From Streptomyces sp. T12 (GTDB taxonomy: Bacteria; Actinomycetota; Actinomycetes; Streptomycetales; Streptomycetaceae): a stretch of 64,000 bases of DNA. The stretch lies in contig NZ_CP117866.1 of NCBI RefSeq assembly GCF_028736035.1, positions 9,899,001-9,963,000 on the forward strand, given 5' to 3'. The position numbers were made by a program, and so were the translations under genes. Of this stretch, positions 52,048 to 62,338 are shown piece by piece; the first letter of the stretch is position 1, and every line of letters begins with the position of its first letter. The notes under the pieces were generated by a model. The model was not told where the DNA came from. It did no database searches and saw only the letters and a program-made list of their open reading frames with translations.

Positions 52048-52413
52048 TCAGTCCTGCGGTGCGACGCGGATACGGTTCCCGTCAGGATCGGCTGCGAGGA
52101 AGGTCAGCCCGAACCCAGCATCATGAGGCTCGCGCAGGATCGTGACCCCCTTGGACTTCCACTGCTCAAAGGTCGCGTTGAGCTCGTCGGGTCCGCCGTC
52201 GATGGCCAGGCACACCTCACTGGTGCGCGGGATGTCCGGTGACAGATCCTCGAACTGGCCAGACCACACACCGAGGTCAGCGCCTGGCCCGAGGTCGAAG
52301 GTGATGTATCCCGAAGTCTCGAACGAGGGGCTCATGCCGAGGAGGTCGCCGTAGAAACGAGCTGCGGCGGGAGCGTCGTTCACGTAGACGATGGACACGA
52401 CGGATGTGGTCAT
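52048..52413 (-). CDS. VOC-family (glyoxalase-like) protein
   Basis: 121 aa, one vicinal-oxygen-chelate unit pair: VVSIVYVNDAPAAARFYGDL, YITFDLGPGADLGVWSGQFE, TSEVCLAIDGGPDELNATFE and LTFLAADPDGNRIRVAPQD. VOC proteins of this size act as isomerases, dioxygenases or drug-binding resistance proteins; the substrate is unknown. It is divergent from the WYL regulator 92 bp away, the standard arrangement for a regulator and its target. Confidence 0.9.
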   Translation of the reverse strand: MTTSVVSIVYVNDAPAAARFYGDLLGMSPSFETSGYITFDLGPGADLGVWSGQFEDLSPDIPRTSEVCLAIDGGPDELNATFEQWKSKGVTILREPHDAGFGLTFLAADPDGNRIRVAPQD

Positions 52414-52505
52414 GGTTGTTCCTTCTCACAGGTCGTAGGTACGCATCCACCAGCCTGACCGGGATATGCGCCGCATCGTGTCGCAATTCCTGAAAAAATT
52501 GGTGT

Positions 52506-53471
52506 GTGACCCCAGATCGCTTCTTCACCCTGATGCTGCTCCTCAAATCGAGGGATGCCGTGACCACACAGGAACTCGCCTCAGCGCTCGGGGTGTCCCT
52601 TCGAACCATCACCCGAGACCTGAACTGGCTCCGCGACGCCGGTCTGCCGGTGACCGCACACCGGGGCCGCCTCGGAGGCGTGACCATGCTGCCCGGATCC
52701 GGACTCGACCTCACGCGACTCACACCGGGCGAGCGTGATCATCTGTCGCTCACTGGGCTGGATGAGAAGCAACGTGCGGAGCTCAACGCATCGGCCGAAA
52801 GCCAGCGCGCGCTCTCCAAGATCGCCGCTACACAGCCACGTCGAGTTCATGAGCTCCTGCCGCTCACCGACGTAGTGCACGTGGACAGCCGTCCCTGGCG
52901 TCAGGCACGAGCTTCCGGCACGACTCCGGCTTCGCTGATCGGCCCAGTGCGGCGAGGTCGCCGGCTACGGATCGAGTACGACAGCCCACGCGAGTCATGC
53001 CCACGCGACCTGGTCGTGGATCCCTACGGGCTGTTCGCCAAGGCCGGCATCTGGTACCTCGTCGCCGACTGTGCCCGAGTGCCACGGATGTACCGACTCG
53101 AACGGATCACGACGTGGAAAGAAGTCGACCAGCCACGACGGATCCGAGAGAGCCAGACCCTGGCCACCGTCGCTGCCGCGCTCATCGATCAGTGGGAGCA
53201 CAACCACGCGATAGAGGTCAGCGCCACCATCGACCAGACCCAGATCGAGCGGGCGCAACGGATCTTTGGCCTACGACTCGTCCGGGACGACCATGAAGAA
53301 TCCGCCACCGGCCGCAAGGTGACGATCCGCTTCCTGCATCTGGAGGACGTGCGAGCACTACTGCCGTTCGGGAGCGCCATCACTGTGCACGGCCCCACCG
53401 AAGCCAGGGCTCACCTCCGCGACCTCGCCACCAATCTTGCCCACCACTATGCGCCGTCACCAACGTCCTGA
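52506..53471 (+). CDS. WYL-domain transcriptional regulator
   Basis: 321 aa. The N-terminal DeoR-type HTH is FFTLMLLLKSRDAVTTQELA, SALGVSLRTITRDLNWLRDA. The WYL domain follows: RRGRRLRIEYDSPR, then YGLFAKAGIWYLVADCARVP and RMYRLERITTWKEVD, and a C-terminal extension (VTIRFLHLEDVRALLPFGSA). WYL domains often sense nucleotides or small ligands. It is divergent from the VOC gene and probably controls it. Confidence 0.92.
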   Translation: MTPDRFFTLMLLLKSRDAVTTQELASALGVSLRTITRDLNWLRDAGLPVTAHRGRLGGVTMLPGSGLDLTRLTPGERDHLSLTGLDEKQRAELNASAESQRALSKIAATQPRRVHELLPLTDVVHVDSRPWRQARASGTTPASLIGPVRRGRRLRIEYDSPRESCPRDLVVDPYGLFAKAGIWYLVADCARVPRMYRLERITTWKEVDQPRRIRESQTLATVAAALIDQWEHNHAIEVSATIDQTQIERAQRIFGLRLVRDDHEESATGRKVTIRFLHLEDVRALLPFGSAITVHGPTEARAHLRDLATNLAHHYAPSPTS

Positions 53472-53505
53472 CCCGCAACAGCTAGTCGCCGCAGAGTGCG
53501 CTCGC

Positions 53506-53955
53506 TCATGCGATCCACGCCCAGAAGGGCGGCCTCCTCCGGGCCAGCGCCTTCAGCTCCTCGGCCTTCGCCCGGCGACGCTGGGCCAGCGTCGTCCGCT
53601 CCGGGTCGTAGGCCGGTCGCGGCTCACCCGGCAGAGCCCGTGCCGGGTGGCCGCTCCGGTAGCCGGTCTGCGCCTCCAGCATGTGAGCCGCCCGCAACCG
53701 GGCCCGTTCCAGCTGCGATTCGGTCAGATCCGTCTTCTCCGCGAGCTGGCACGAACCGCCCTCAGAAGTCGCAGACACCCGCGAAGGACGGCAGTCCGGG
53801 TGATGCATCAGCCACCGGATCGGCCGTCGCTGGCGCTCTCCCGCGACATGGTCACAACACGCATCCAGCCGATCAGGTCCGCACCTCTTCGGCGAGCAGG
53901 CATGACCGAGTTCGGCCACGAAGCGAACGGTGCACAAGCACCCGCCCCCAGCCAC
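53506..53955 (-). pseudogene. Probable N-terminal part of the TnsB-like transposase
   Basis: Minus-strand sequence RWLMHHPDCRPSRVSATSEG, CQLAEKTDLTESQLERARLR, AAHMLEAQTGYRSGHPARAL and PGEPRPAYDPERTTLAQRRR, AKAEELKAL is, as far as I recall, the first segment of Streptomyces Mu-type transposases whose later part starts GCADGRWTRRSGG (found at 50940). The two pieces are on the same strand, 2.6 kb apart. The peptide runs into unrelated residues after ELKAL. Confidence 0.5.
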
Positions 53956-53982
53956 CGTCCGCTCACCGTCCGCGCCGCGCCT

Positions 53983-55228
53983 TCAAACAGCCGCGAACGG
54001 CTCGAATTCATCGGCAGCACGCGCCTCCCGCGTGCGGGACACCGTGAGCACAAGCGCCTGAATGACCGCTCCAGACAGACCCACCCACAAAGCGAACCGA
54101 TAGCTGACCTGGTCGGCGAGGTATCCGCCTATCGGCGCCCCAACCGCCACCATCCCCCAGTTGAACGAGCGGATCGTGGCATTCATCCGCCCCCGCAGCC
54201 GGTCGGGCGTGACCGCTTGGCGATAGCTCATCTCCACCGGGCTTTCGATCGAGATCGCCAAGGACACCACGAAGAAAGCCAGCGATACCGAGACCAGCCC
54301 CCCACAACTCACGCCCAGCAAGAACCAGCGGGAGCCAACCGACGGCGGCAAGGAGGCGGAACGCAATCAAGGTGACCCCGACGTCCAGCTTCCGCGACAC
54401 CCACCCGGAGAGCGCACCACCGAGCACCCCACCAAGCCCCGCGCAGGCATAGGTAACCCCCAGGCCGAAGTCCCCGATCCTCAGCTCACGCAGTGCGTAG
54501 ACCACGAAGACGGTACTCACGATGGTGTTGAAGAGAAGCATCGCGTGCGAGGTCAGCGCAATGGACGACAGCGTCCGATGGCGGTAGACCCAGGCCATCC
54601 CCTCACGCAACTCCCTGCCAAGGCTGCGCCGCGCGCCTCGATCCGGAACGGGATCAGGGGCCCGTACCGAGGTAAGCAGCAGGCCGGACATCAGATAGCT
54701 GATGGCGTCCACGAGCAAGGCAAGCGGCGCACCAACGAACTTGATCAGCACTCCGGCGATCAGCGGCCCCGTCGATCCCGCCACTGCGTCGGCCTGCCCC
54801 ACACGCGCATATCCCGCGTTGAGGAGTTCCTTCGGCACCAACTGTGGCACGTAGGACTGATTGGCCGATTCGAAGAACAGAGAGAGCACCCCGACGCCGA
54901 AGACGCACACACACAGCGTCGCGATGCTGAGCCGTTCCACCGCATACAGCAGAGGGATCAGGCCGAGCAGGGCAGCCCTGCCGAGATCCATGCCCACCAT
55001 CATCGGCTTGCGCCGGCAACGATCCACAAGCACCCCGGCCACGAGGCCGAAGAGTAGGTAGGGAGCCCAGCGGGCCGCGTTGACCAGGCCCACCTCCGTG
55101 GCAGATGCACTCAACGTGACGGCGGTGAGGATCTGAAGGGCAAGCCCGGACACCTGCGAACCGAAGGCCGAAACCGCGGAGGCGGTCCAAAAGCGTATGT
55201 ACCCCTGGACATCCACCAAGCGCGGCAT
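53983..55228 (-). pseudogene. MFS transporter with a single frameshift
   Basis: Starting at ATG 55228: MPRLVDVQGYIRFWTASAVS, LVDRCRRKPMMVGMDLGRAA, VPQLVPKELLNAGYARVGQA, typical of the MFS_3/enterobactin-exporter-like group, about nine helices. After PLVLAGRELWG the frame is lost; the other frame continues VSVSLAFFVVSLAISIESPV, EMSYRQAVTPDRLRGRMNAT and ends at 53983. Removing one base from the C-run at 54298-54303 would restore one continuous 414-codon gene. It is either a recent pseudogene, a phase-variable gene or a sequencing error. Confidence 0.75.
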
Positions 55229-55343
55229 GATCGGACCGTACCAGCGGGACACTTGCGCACCCCAGCAGTTCAGCAACCGGCGACGACATCTCGCCCAAGG
55301 TCGACTGCAGCCGAACCCATCGATGGCCAAGTAGCTCTGCTCA

Positions 55344-55370
55344 TGGCCAACTATCGCTGAGCGTCACAGT
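55344..55370 (+). repeat. Inverted-repeat arm, left of the IS at 55434
   Basis: TGGCCAACTATCGCTG followed three bases later by GTCACAGT. Its inverted partner is at 56246-56272 with two mismatches in 27. Directly inside lie GAGGGTTTTCAG (left) and CTGAAAAGGCTC (right), the likely IS termini. Confidence 0.6.
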
Positions 55371-55433
55371 GAGGGTTTTCAGGGTGGCCCCGGATGGGTG
55401 ACGACCGGGCCGTAGGCAACGGACAGGGCTCAT

Positions 55434-56233
55434 GTGCCGTTGAGAGAGGTGTCTAGGTCTCAACTCTCCAGCTCAGGAGCCCTGTGGGTCCCGTACCCTG
55501 CCGCACTCGATCTGCCGCACGCACTCGTGGAGTGGGTGACGATGCTGATCGTCACTCGGGAGGGTGACCGGCGCTGCAAGCTCCGACCGTCCGCGCGTGC
55601 GGTGCTCGCTCTGTCGTACCTGCGCCGACATGACCCCTGGCTCAACTGGCCTCGGGTTTCCGCATTTCTGTCGGCACCGCCCACACCTACGTCACCGCTG
55701 TCATCGAACACCTCGCGGACAAGGCGCCGGGCCTGCTGAAGGTCCTGCGCGAGGCAGACCCCGACTACGTTCTCCTGGACGGCACGCTCGCCGAGTGCGA
55801 CCGGGTCGGCGACGGGCGCGCGGACTATTCGACCAAGCACAAGCGGCATGGTGTGAACGTGCAGGTCATCACGGACCCGGACGGCCGGACGCTGTGGCTC
55901 TCGCCCGCCCTGCCCGGACGCACACACGACCTGACCGCCGCCCGCACACACAAGATCGTCAGGACCTGTGAGCGCCAGGGCGTCCCCGTCCTTGCCGACA
56001 TGGCCTACATCGGCGCGGGCGAGTGGGTCACCACCCCCAGGCGCCGGCCGCCCCAAGGCGAACTCACCACAACCGAGCAGACGGTCAACCGGGCCCTGGC
56101 CGCCGCTCGCGTACCCGTGGAACGAGGCATCGCCCGCCTGAAGTGCTGGCGAATCTTCCGTCACGCCCGGTGCAGCCCGAACCGCATGACGTCAATCACC
56201 AAGGCCGTCCTCACCCTGGAGCGGCACCGCTGA
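55434..56233 (+). pseudogene. IS5-family (DDE_4) transposase with one frameshift
   Basis: The first frame reads YPAALDLPHALVEWVTMLIV, RRCKLRPSARAVLALSYLRR, HDPWLN. Near 55650 the frame changes and continues GTAHTYVTAVIEHLADKAPG, DPDYVLLDGTLAECDRVGDG, VNVQVITDPDGRTLWLSPAL, PVLADMAYIGAGEW and VPVERGIARLKCWRIFRHAR to the stop at 56233. A one-base deletion explains this. Some IS5 relatives use programmed frameshifting, but no slippery heptamer is evident. Confidence 0.78.
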
Positions 56234-56245
56234 AAAGGCTCAGTG

Positions 56246-56272
56246 ACTGTGACCCCCAGCGATAGTTGGCCA
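56246..56272 (-). repeat. Inverted-repeat arm, right of the IS at 55434
   Basis: Reverse complement of 55344-55370 (25 of 27 identical); reads ACTGTGACCCCCAGCGATAG then TTGGCCA. It runs straight into 59-bp repeat copy 2. Confidence 0.6.
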
Positions 56273-56325
56273 GAGACGGTGGCAAGAACGCTGGTGACCG
56301 GCCTGTACTCAAGGACAGTTGGCCA
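56267..56325 (+). repeat. 59-bp dispersed repeat, copy 2
   Basis: TGGCCAGAGACGGTGGCAAG at the left end, CGCTGGTGACCGG in the middle, CTCAAGGACAGTTGGCCA at the right end. Same length and landmarks as copies 1 and 3. Confidence 0.55.
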
Positions 56326-56414
56326 GTTTGCTCAGGGAAAGTCGGCCTCTGCGGCCTCGGAGGCGCTGCCCGCTCCTTGCAGGCACATCGGCAAAGCCCG
56401 GATCATCTCTGTCC

Positions 56415-56906
56415 ATGACCGACATGACGGCAGTCTTAGGGTTGGTTGGCGCCCTGGGTGCGGCAGCTATCGGTGCAATTGGCGGGAGCCTGCTGCAGCG
56501 TTCGAAGAGTCGGCAGGAAGCCACAGCAGCGTCGTTGCAGCGAGCGGATGCCGAACGAGAGCATGTCCGGCTTGCCGAGCAGTTGGCCCTTGAGACCATC
56601 GCCTCTGCCCGTACCGTCAACCGCGCGCTGCTGGCTCTCCTGGAGCGGAGCCTCCAAGATGCCGAGGCGGGGGCGCCGGTGGAACTGAGTCGCTTCGGGC
56701 TCTTCACAGACGAGTTCATCGAAAGGAATCGGCGCGTACGGCAGCACTTGCTGAACGCCGCCACGGGCGGGTCAACGGAGCCTCTCGCTGAGGCCATTCA
56801 AATGGCTAGCGCCACGTCCGCGGCGTTGGACCAGTATCTCCGGGCTGCGACCTCGCTCTTCATCAGCAGACCAGAGGGCTTCACGCTGGCGCTCGACGAG
56901 GTCTGA
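56415..56906 (+). CDS. Single-TM coiled-coil hypothetical protein
   Basis: 163 aa from an ATG. One N-terminal membrane helix (LGLVGALGAAAIGAIGGSLL) is followed by a long, charged, helical region (ADAEREHVRLAEQLALETIA, SARTVNRALLALLERSLQDA) and a short helical C-terminus. No family recognised. Flanked on both sides by 59-bp repeat copies 2 and 3. Codon use is coding-like throughout, so I take it as a real gene of unknown role. Confidence 0.6.
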   Translation: MTDMTAVLGLVGALGAAAIGAIGGSLLQRSKSRQEATAASLQRADAEREHVRLAEQLALETIASARTVNRALLALLERSLQDAEAGAPVELSRFGLFTDEFIERNRRVRQHLLNAATGGSTEPLAEAIQMASATSAALDQYLRAATSLFISRPEGFTLALDEV

Positions 56907-57222
56907 CTTCAGGGATGCACCAAGCGGGAACCCTGTGTCCCGGCTCTTGGCCAGCGGCGGTGGCAAGACCGCTGATGACCGGGCTGCGCTCAAAGACAGT
57001 TGGCACTGCGGTCTCGACGTCATCGCGGAGCTGAGTGGAGGCGAATTTTGGTGGAAGCGCGTACCTGAGCAGTGGGGACGCGACGGTGGTGGCCCCGTTG
57101 ATCTCGGGACCACCACCACATCCAGGACCAACTCCCGCGCCGCGAGAAGGCTCTTCTCAGCTCAACAACCGTATCGGACGTTGGGAACCCGGCTCGCCGA
57201 TACCGCTTTGGCGAGCTCGGGC
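56907..57222. other. Intergenic carrying 59-bp repeat copy 3
   Basis: About 310 bases between convergent genes; apart from the repeat at 56948-57006 nothing was recognised. Confidence 0.5.
56948..57006 (+). repeat. 59-bp dispersed repeat, copy 3
   Basis: TGGCCAGCGGCGGTGGCAAG at the left end, CGCTGATGACCGG in the middle, CTCAAAGACAGTTGGCAC at the right end. Closest to copy 2. Confidence 0.55.
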
Positions 57223-57702
57223 TCAGACATCCGGTGACCGTTCGAGGATTTCGATACCGGCGAATCCTCGCGCGTACACCGAAGCGAGCTTGGGGTAGAG
57301 GGTTTCCCCGAAGCACACCTTCCACGAGTTCGCCGCGACTCCTGTGGAGTCGCAATCCCAGGTACCCGCGATGCTGCTATCAGCGGAGTTCCGCAGGCGC
57401 ATCCATGCATCGGTGGATTGGGAAGTACCTAGGTTGTTACGCACGATCACCGCCGCCTGTGCGGAGTTCCCGCTTGCCGACCTGATTGCGCAGACCTGCG
57501 CGACCATGCCGGTCTCCTCCACCGTTTGGGTGGGGCCACAACGCCACGTGCTGGCACTGGAAGTGATCGGGTTCGTGTTGCCGTAATGAACCCACGTGCC
57601 CACGCCGTCGGCGGCCGAGGCGGGACCGGCGGCCGCCATGCTCAACCCGAGAGCAGCAGTGATGATGGCCATCGATCCGGCGGCTATTCGTGACACTCGC
57701 AT
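57223..57702 (-). CDS. Small secreted protein of unknown function
   Basis: 159 aa from an ATG with GGAAGGGAAC upstream. Signal peptide MRVSRIAAGSMAIITAALGL with cleavage near ASA. The mature part (~115 aa) has four Cys, possibly two disulfides (TWRCGPTQTVEETGMVAQVC, GTWDCDSTGVAANSWKVCFG). Streptomyces secrete many such small proteins; no enzyme motif is visible. Confidence 0.75.
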   Translation of the reverse strand: MRVSRIAAGSMAIITAALGLSMAAAGPASAADGVGTWVHYGNTNPITSSASTWRCGPTQTVEETGMVAQVCAIRSASGNSAQAAVIVRNNLGTSQSTDAWMRLRNSADSSIAGTWDCDSTGVAANSWKVCFGETLYPKLASVYARGFAGIEILERSPDV

Positions 57703-57870
57703 GCAGTTCCCTTCCGACTCACTCATGCCTATTGCAGACAAGGCCGACACGCCATGCAGAAGGCGTGCCTGGTCAGCCTCAAGGTCCTTCGCCGCGTTGT
57801 GTACCTATAACGTTCCAGGGTGAAAGGCGAAAGCGTCTTCTACCTGCATGTGGCCGACTATCGCTGCACA

Positions 57871-57895
57871 TGGCCAACTATCGCTGAACGTCACA
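57871..57895 (+). repeat. Further copy of the TGGCCAACTATCGCTG motif
   Basis: TGGCCAACTATCGCTG, three bases, GTCACA, preceded at 57851 by a near copy (TGGCCGACTATCGCTG). No transposase lies directly beside it. It is the same motif that flanks the IS at 55344-56272. Confidence 0.5.
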
Positions 57896-57931
57896 AGTGC
57901 GAGGGTGTTTGCTCGGCATGGAATCGGACGC

Positions 57932-58209
57932 GTGAACGAGTCGCCGCCGGATCCTGCGCGCCCGCGCGTGATCTTGGCGCACCTCGACAAACAACTCGCT
58001 GACATCGAGACCGTCGGCGTTTACCTGTGCCTTCAGCGCGACGCCGTGCAGCGCGCCCTGGCCACAGCCGAGCGCCCGCGCCCCGTCCGCCGGGAGCGCC
58101 GCGAGCGCCTCGAACGTCCCATTGCACGGCCGGGCGTGTATCTGCTGGAGCCACGTGCACGCCGCCGGTGATCCGTGTCCAGTGTGCCGGCCGGATACCG
58201 CGTTGGGGA
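57932..58209 (+). pseudogene. DUF6233-like protein remnant
   Basis: From a GTG: VNESPPDPARPRVILAHLDK, QLADIETVGVYLCLQRDAVQ, RALATAERPRPVRRE, then GVYLLEPRARRR and a stop. In another frame AAGDPCPVCRPDTALGILE follows, the CxxC end of DUF6233 proteins. The middle of the protein is deleted and the frame broken. DUF6233 proteins are frequent Streptomyces hypotheticals. Confidence 0.5.
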
Positions 58210-58251
58210 TCCTCGAATGACGGGCCGGAGTGCGAGGTCGGACATCCCGGC

Positions 58252-58326
58252 AACACTCACCTGGCGGCCGGGCTGAAACGGTACGAGGCCGAGCACGACT
58301 GGCTCACCACCGTCCGCCTCCCGCAA
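58252..58326 (+). pseudogene. Possible IS630-type transposase scrap
   Basis: NTHLAAGLKRYEAEHDWLTT then VRLPQ resembles the segment before the APDLNPVE motif of IS630 transposases. Only ~25 residues are left. Confidence 0.3.
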
Positions 58327-58433
58327 GCGCCATCGGCGGCGGCATCGCGCTACGGGATGGCCCTCGGGCCGGTGAGCGTTGCCCGCCCCCGCGCTCCGTC
58401 GCCGTATGAGCGCTGACGTTGTCGCGTGACCCG

Positions 58434-58486
58434 GGCGGGCTCGGCCTTCCGCCGAGCCCGCCATGCCGGCTCCGTACCGGAGCCGG
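58434..58486 (-). terminator. Double hairpin after the GH62 gene
   Basis: Two adjacent perfect hairpins: GGCGGGCTCGGC with GCCGAGCCCGCC (58434-58462) and CCGGCTCCG with CGGAGCCGG (58466-58486). They lie 16-68 bases beyond the stop of the arabinofuranosidase gene. Confidence 0.7.
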
Positions 58487-58501
58487 ACTCGATTCACGCC
58501 G

Positions 58502-59977
58502 TCAGCGCCGCAGTGTCAGCAGACCCGGCCGGTAGGGCCATTGGCCGTAGTCACCGCCGGAGTTGGGGTCGCGTCCCTGGTAGAGGAACTGCAGGTTGCA
58601 GGGATCGACGGTGAAGGTCTGATCGGCGCTGGTGCGGATCAGTTCGCCATGGCTGATGTCGTTGGTCCAGGTGGCGCCACTGTTGGCCTTGCCGGCGAAG
58701 GGGTTGCTCTCGGTCGCGGCCTGGGGTGTCCATGAGCCGTTCAGACTGGTGGCCGTGAACGAGCGGAAGTAGCGGCCCTGCGAGCCGATCGCTTCGACGA
58801 TCATGAGGTAGCGGTTCTGGCCCTGGAGCTTGTAGACCTGCGGGGCTTCGAACAGGTTGTTCGTCGTATCGCTCATGATCGTTGTGTAGGTCGAGCCGAA
58901 ACTGCCCGGGAAGTTCCCGATCGGCATGCCGGCCCGGTAGATCTTGCCGTTGTCACCGGCGAAGAACAGGTACATGTTCGTGCCGTCAGCGATGAGTGTC
59001 TGGTCGATGGGTCCTGTTCCGGAGCCGGGGATGCTTCCGGAGAAGAGCACCTGCTGTGCTGACCAGCCATTGGGGTTGGTGGGGTCGCTCGACGTCCGGT
59101 AGGAGAAAGCGCTCCCACCCCCCCACTGGTAGGCGAGCACCCAGATGTTTTTCGGCGCGAAGTAGAAGAGCGTGGGCGCGACGGTGGAAGTCGACATCGT
59201 GTTCTGGCTGGCCGAGGCCATCTCCGGCCAGTTGGTGAACAGGCCGAAGTTCATCGAACCCCAGCCCGTTCCCGGTCCCGCGCCGTGCGTCGTCGCATAG
59301 ACGAGATGCTTGCCGTTGTAGGGGGCGACGGTGAAGTCCTTGAGCGAGGCCCACCCGGCCTTGGGCTGCGCCAGCGCGCCCGTTGATGTCCAGCGGTATG
59401 TCGACGGAAGGTCGCACGGGCCGGGGTTGCCGCCGCCGACCTTGACGAGCTGCCACTGCTGGTTGGTGCCACCCCAGTCGTCGTACTGGACGATGTTCGC
59501 GTTGTCGGCGCTGGAGGCGCCTTGTACTTCCAGGGCCTTGTTGCTGTGGCGCGCGATGAATCTCACGTAGCCATCCGAGCTGTCGGCCAGCCGCCACTGC
59601 TGGTTATTGCCATTCAGGTCCGCCCACTGGACGATCGAGCCGCCGTTGGCGGTGGAGAAGTTATGGACGTCCAGCACCTTGCCGGAGTGGCGCGACTTGA
59701 TGCGGTAGTAACCGCCGCCGGAGTCGACGAACTGCCACTGCTGCTGGTTCTGATCGTTCCTGGTCCATTGCGTGATGCGGGCGCCGTTGTTGGTCGCCAG
59801 GTTGTAGACGTCCAGGGCCTTGCCGCTGTTGCGGTTGACCAGCACATACGCGGCGTTGGGGTCTATGGTCGCAGCGCCGGCGGGCTGGGCGCCGAGGAAG
59901 GTAGCCACGAGCAGCAAGGGAGCAAGGACGGCGAGTAAGCGTCTTGGACGGACCGGGGACGGGTGGCGAAACCACAT
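58502..59977 (-). CDS. GH62 alpha-L-arabinofuranosidase with N-terminal ricin-type domain
   Basis: 491 aa, secreted. Signal peptide to ~35 ([18 protein letters not shown]). A ricin-B/CBM13-like trefoil (~40-180) has three repeats, [31 protein letters not shown] and [16 protein letters not shown], each with a QQW. The GH62 domain spans ~190-491: [20 protein letters not shown], catalytic residues probably Asp214 (LKDFTVAPY), Asp325 ([11 protein letters not shown]) and Glu377 (LFEAPQVY). GH62 enzymes remove arabinose from xylan and arabinan. It is divergent from the xylanase at 60877 and shares a 900-bp intergenic region with it. Confidence 0.92.
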   Translation of the reverse strand: MWFRHPSPVRPRRLLAVLAPLLLVATFLGAQPAGAATIDPNAAYVLVNRNSGKALDVYNLATNNGARITQWTRNDQNQQQWQFVDSGGGYYRIKSRHSGKVLDVHNFSTANGGSIVQWADLNGNNQQWRLADSSDGYVRFIARHSNKALEVQGASSADNANIVQYDDWGGTNQQWQLVKVGGGNPGPCDLPSTYRWTSTGALAQPKAGWASLKDFTVAPYNGKHLVYATTHGAGPGTGWGSMNFGLFTNWPEMASASQNTMSTSTVAPTLFYFAPKNIWVLAYQWGGGSAFSYRTSSDPTNPNGWSAQQVLFSGSIPGSGTGPIDQTLIADGTNMYLFFAGDNGKIYRAGMPIGNFPGSFGSTYTTIMSDTTNNLFEAPQVYKLQGQNRYLMIVEAIGSQGRYFRSFTATSLNGSWTPQAATESNPFAGKANSGATWTNDISHGELIRTSADQTFTVDPCNLQFLYQGRDPNSGGDYGQWPYRPGLLTLRR

Positions 59978-60058
59978 CAGAGGGCCTCCTTTGGGGGGCG
60001 GGGGCGAGGGGACTCCGATGAACCGCGGAGCGGACGTGCCGGGGGACAGGGGCAGTCT

Positions 60059-60069
60059 CGAAAGTTTCG
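60059..60069. promoter_or_regulatory. CGAAAGTTTCG palindrome, GH62 side
   Basis: CGAAAGTTTCG, 82 bases upstream of the GH62 start. The GAAA-N-TTTC core is like operators known upstream of Streptomyces xylanase and cellulase genes (for example LacI-type BxlR/CebR sites are palindromes in this position). A candidate site for repression by a sugar-responsive regulator. Confidence 0.5.
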
Positions 60070-60354
60070 ATGAATTCCCGGATGCTTCGACGCCACAAGC
60101 TAGGAATGTGGGGGCCTCTGGTCAAGGCCCGTCGCCGATCTGTCCGTAAAAGCGCCTCCCCTTTGGGCCAGACAAGCTGTCGCGCCGACCGGAAACACTC
60201 CGGAGTCTGCGGATGCAGCGCGCTGGTCCAAGGCGTGCGCACGAAGGAGAGAAGCCGAGTAAGCGGCGTCCGCACACTCGTCCCGGCTCCGGCCCTCAGG
60301 CATCCTCCGGCGGTGGCGCCGGGGGTTCGCCGTCCGGCTCGCCGGATTCCGAAT

Positions 60355-60376
60355 GTTTCGGAAGAAGAGCCGAAAC
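60355..60376. promoter_or_regulatory. GTTTCGG/CCGAAAC inverted repeat
   Basis: Arms of 7 bp (60355-60361 and 60370-60376) separated by AAGAAGAG. The half-site TTTCG matches that at 60059, so the same regulator could bind both. Confidence 0.45.
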
Positions 60377-60392
60377 TTCTTCTGCGGGGAGT

Positions 60393-60412
60393 ATTGACGA
60401 TCCATCGTCAAT
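60393..60412. promoter_or_regulatory. Perfect 20-bp palindrome-like site
   Basis: ATTGACGATCCATCGTCAAT: two perfect 9-bp arms around CC. It is AT-richer than its surroundings and resembles an operator more than a terminator. Confidence 0.5.
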
Positions 60413-60474
60413 GCCTCAATCATCCGTGTCTGAGGCCCGACCGTAGTTCGAGATGTCGAACCACTCGGCCCTGA

Positions 60475-62307
<1,833 letters not shown>

Positions 62308-62338
62308 TGGGACCTGCCACAAACGAAAAGGTGAATCG

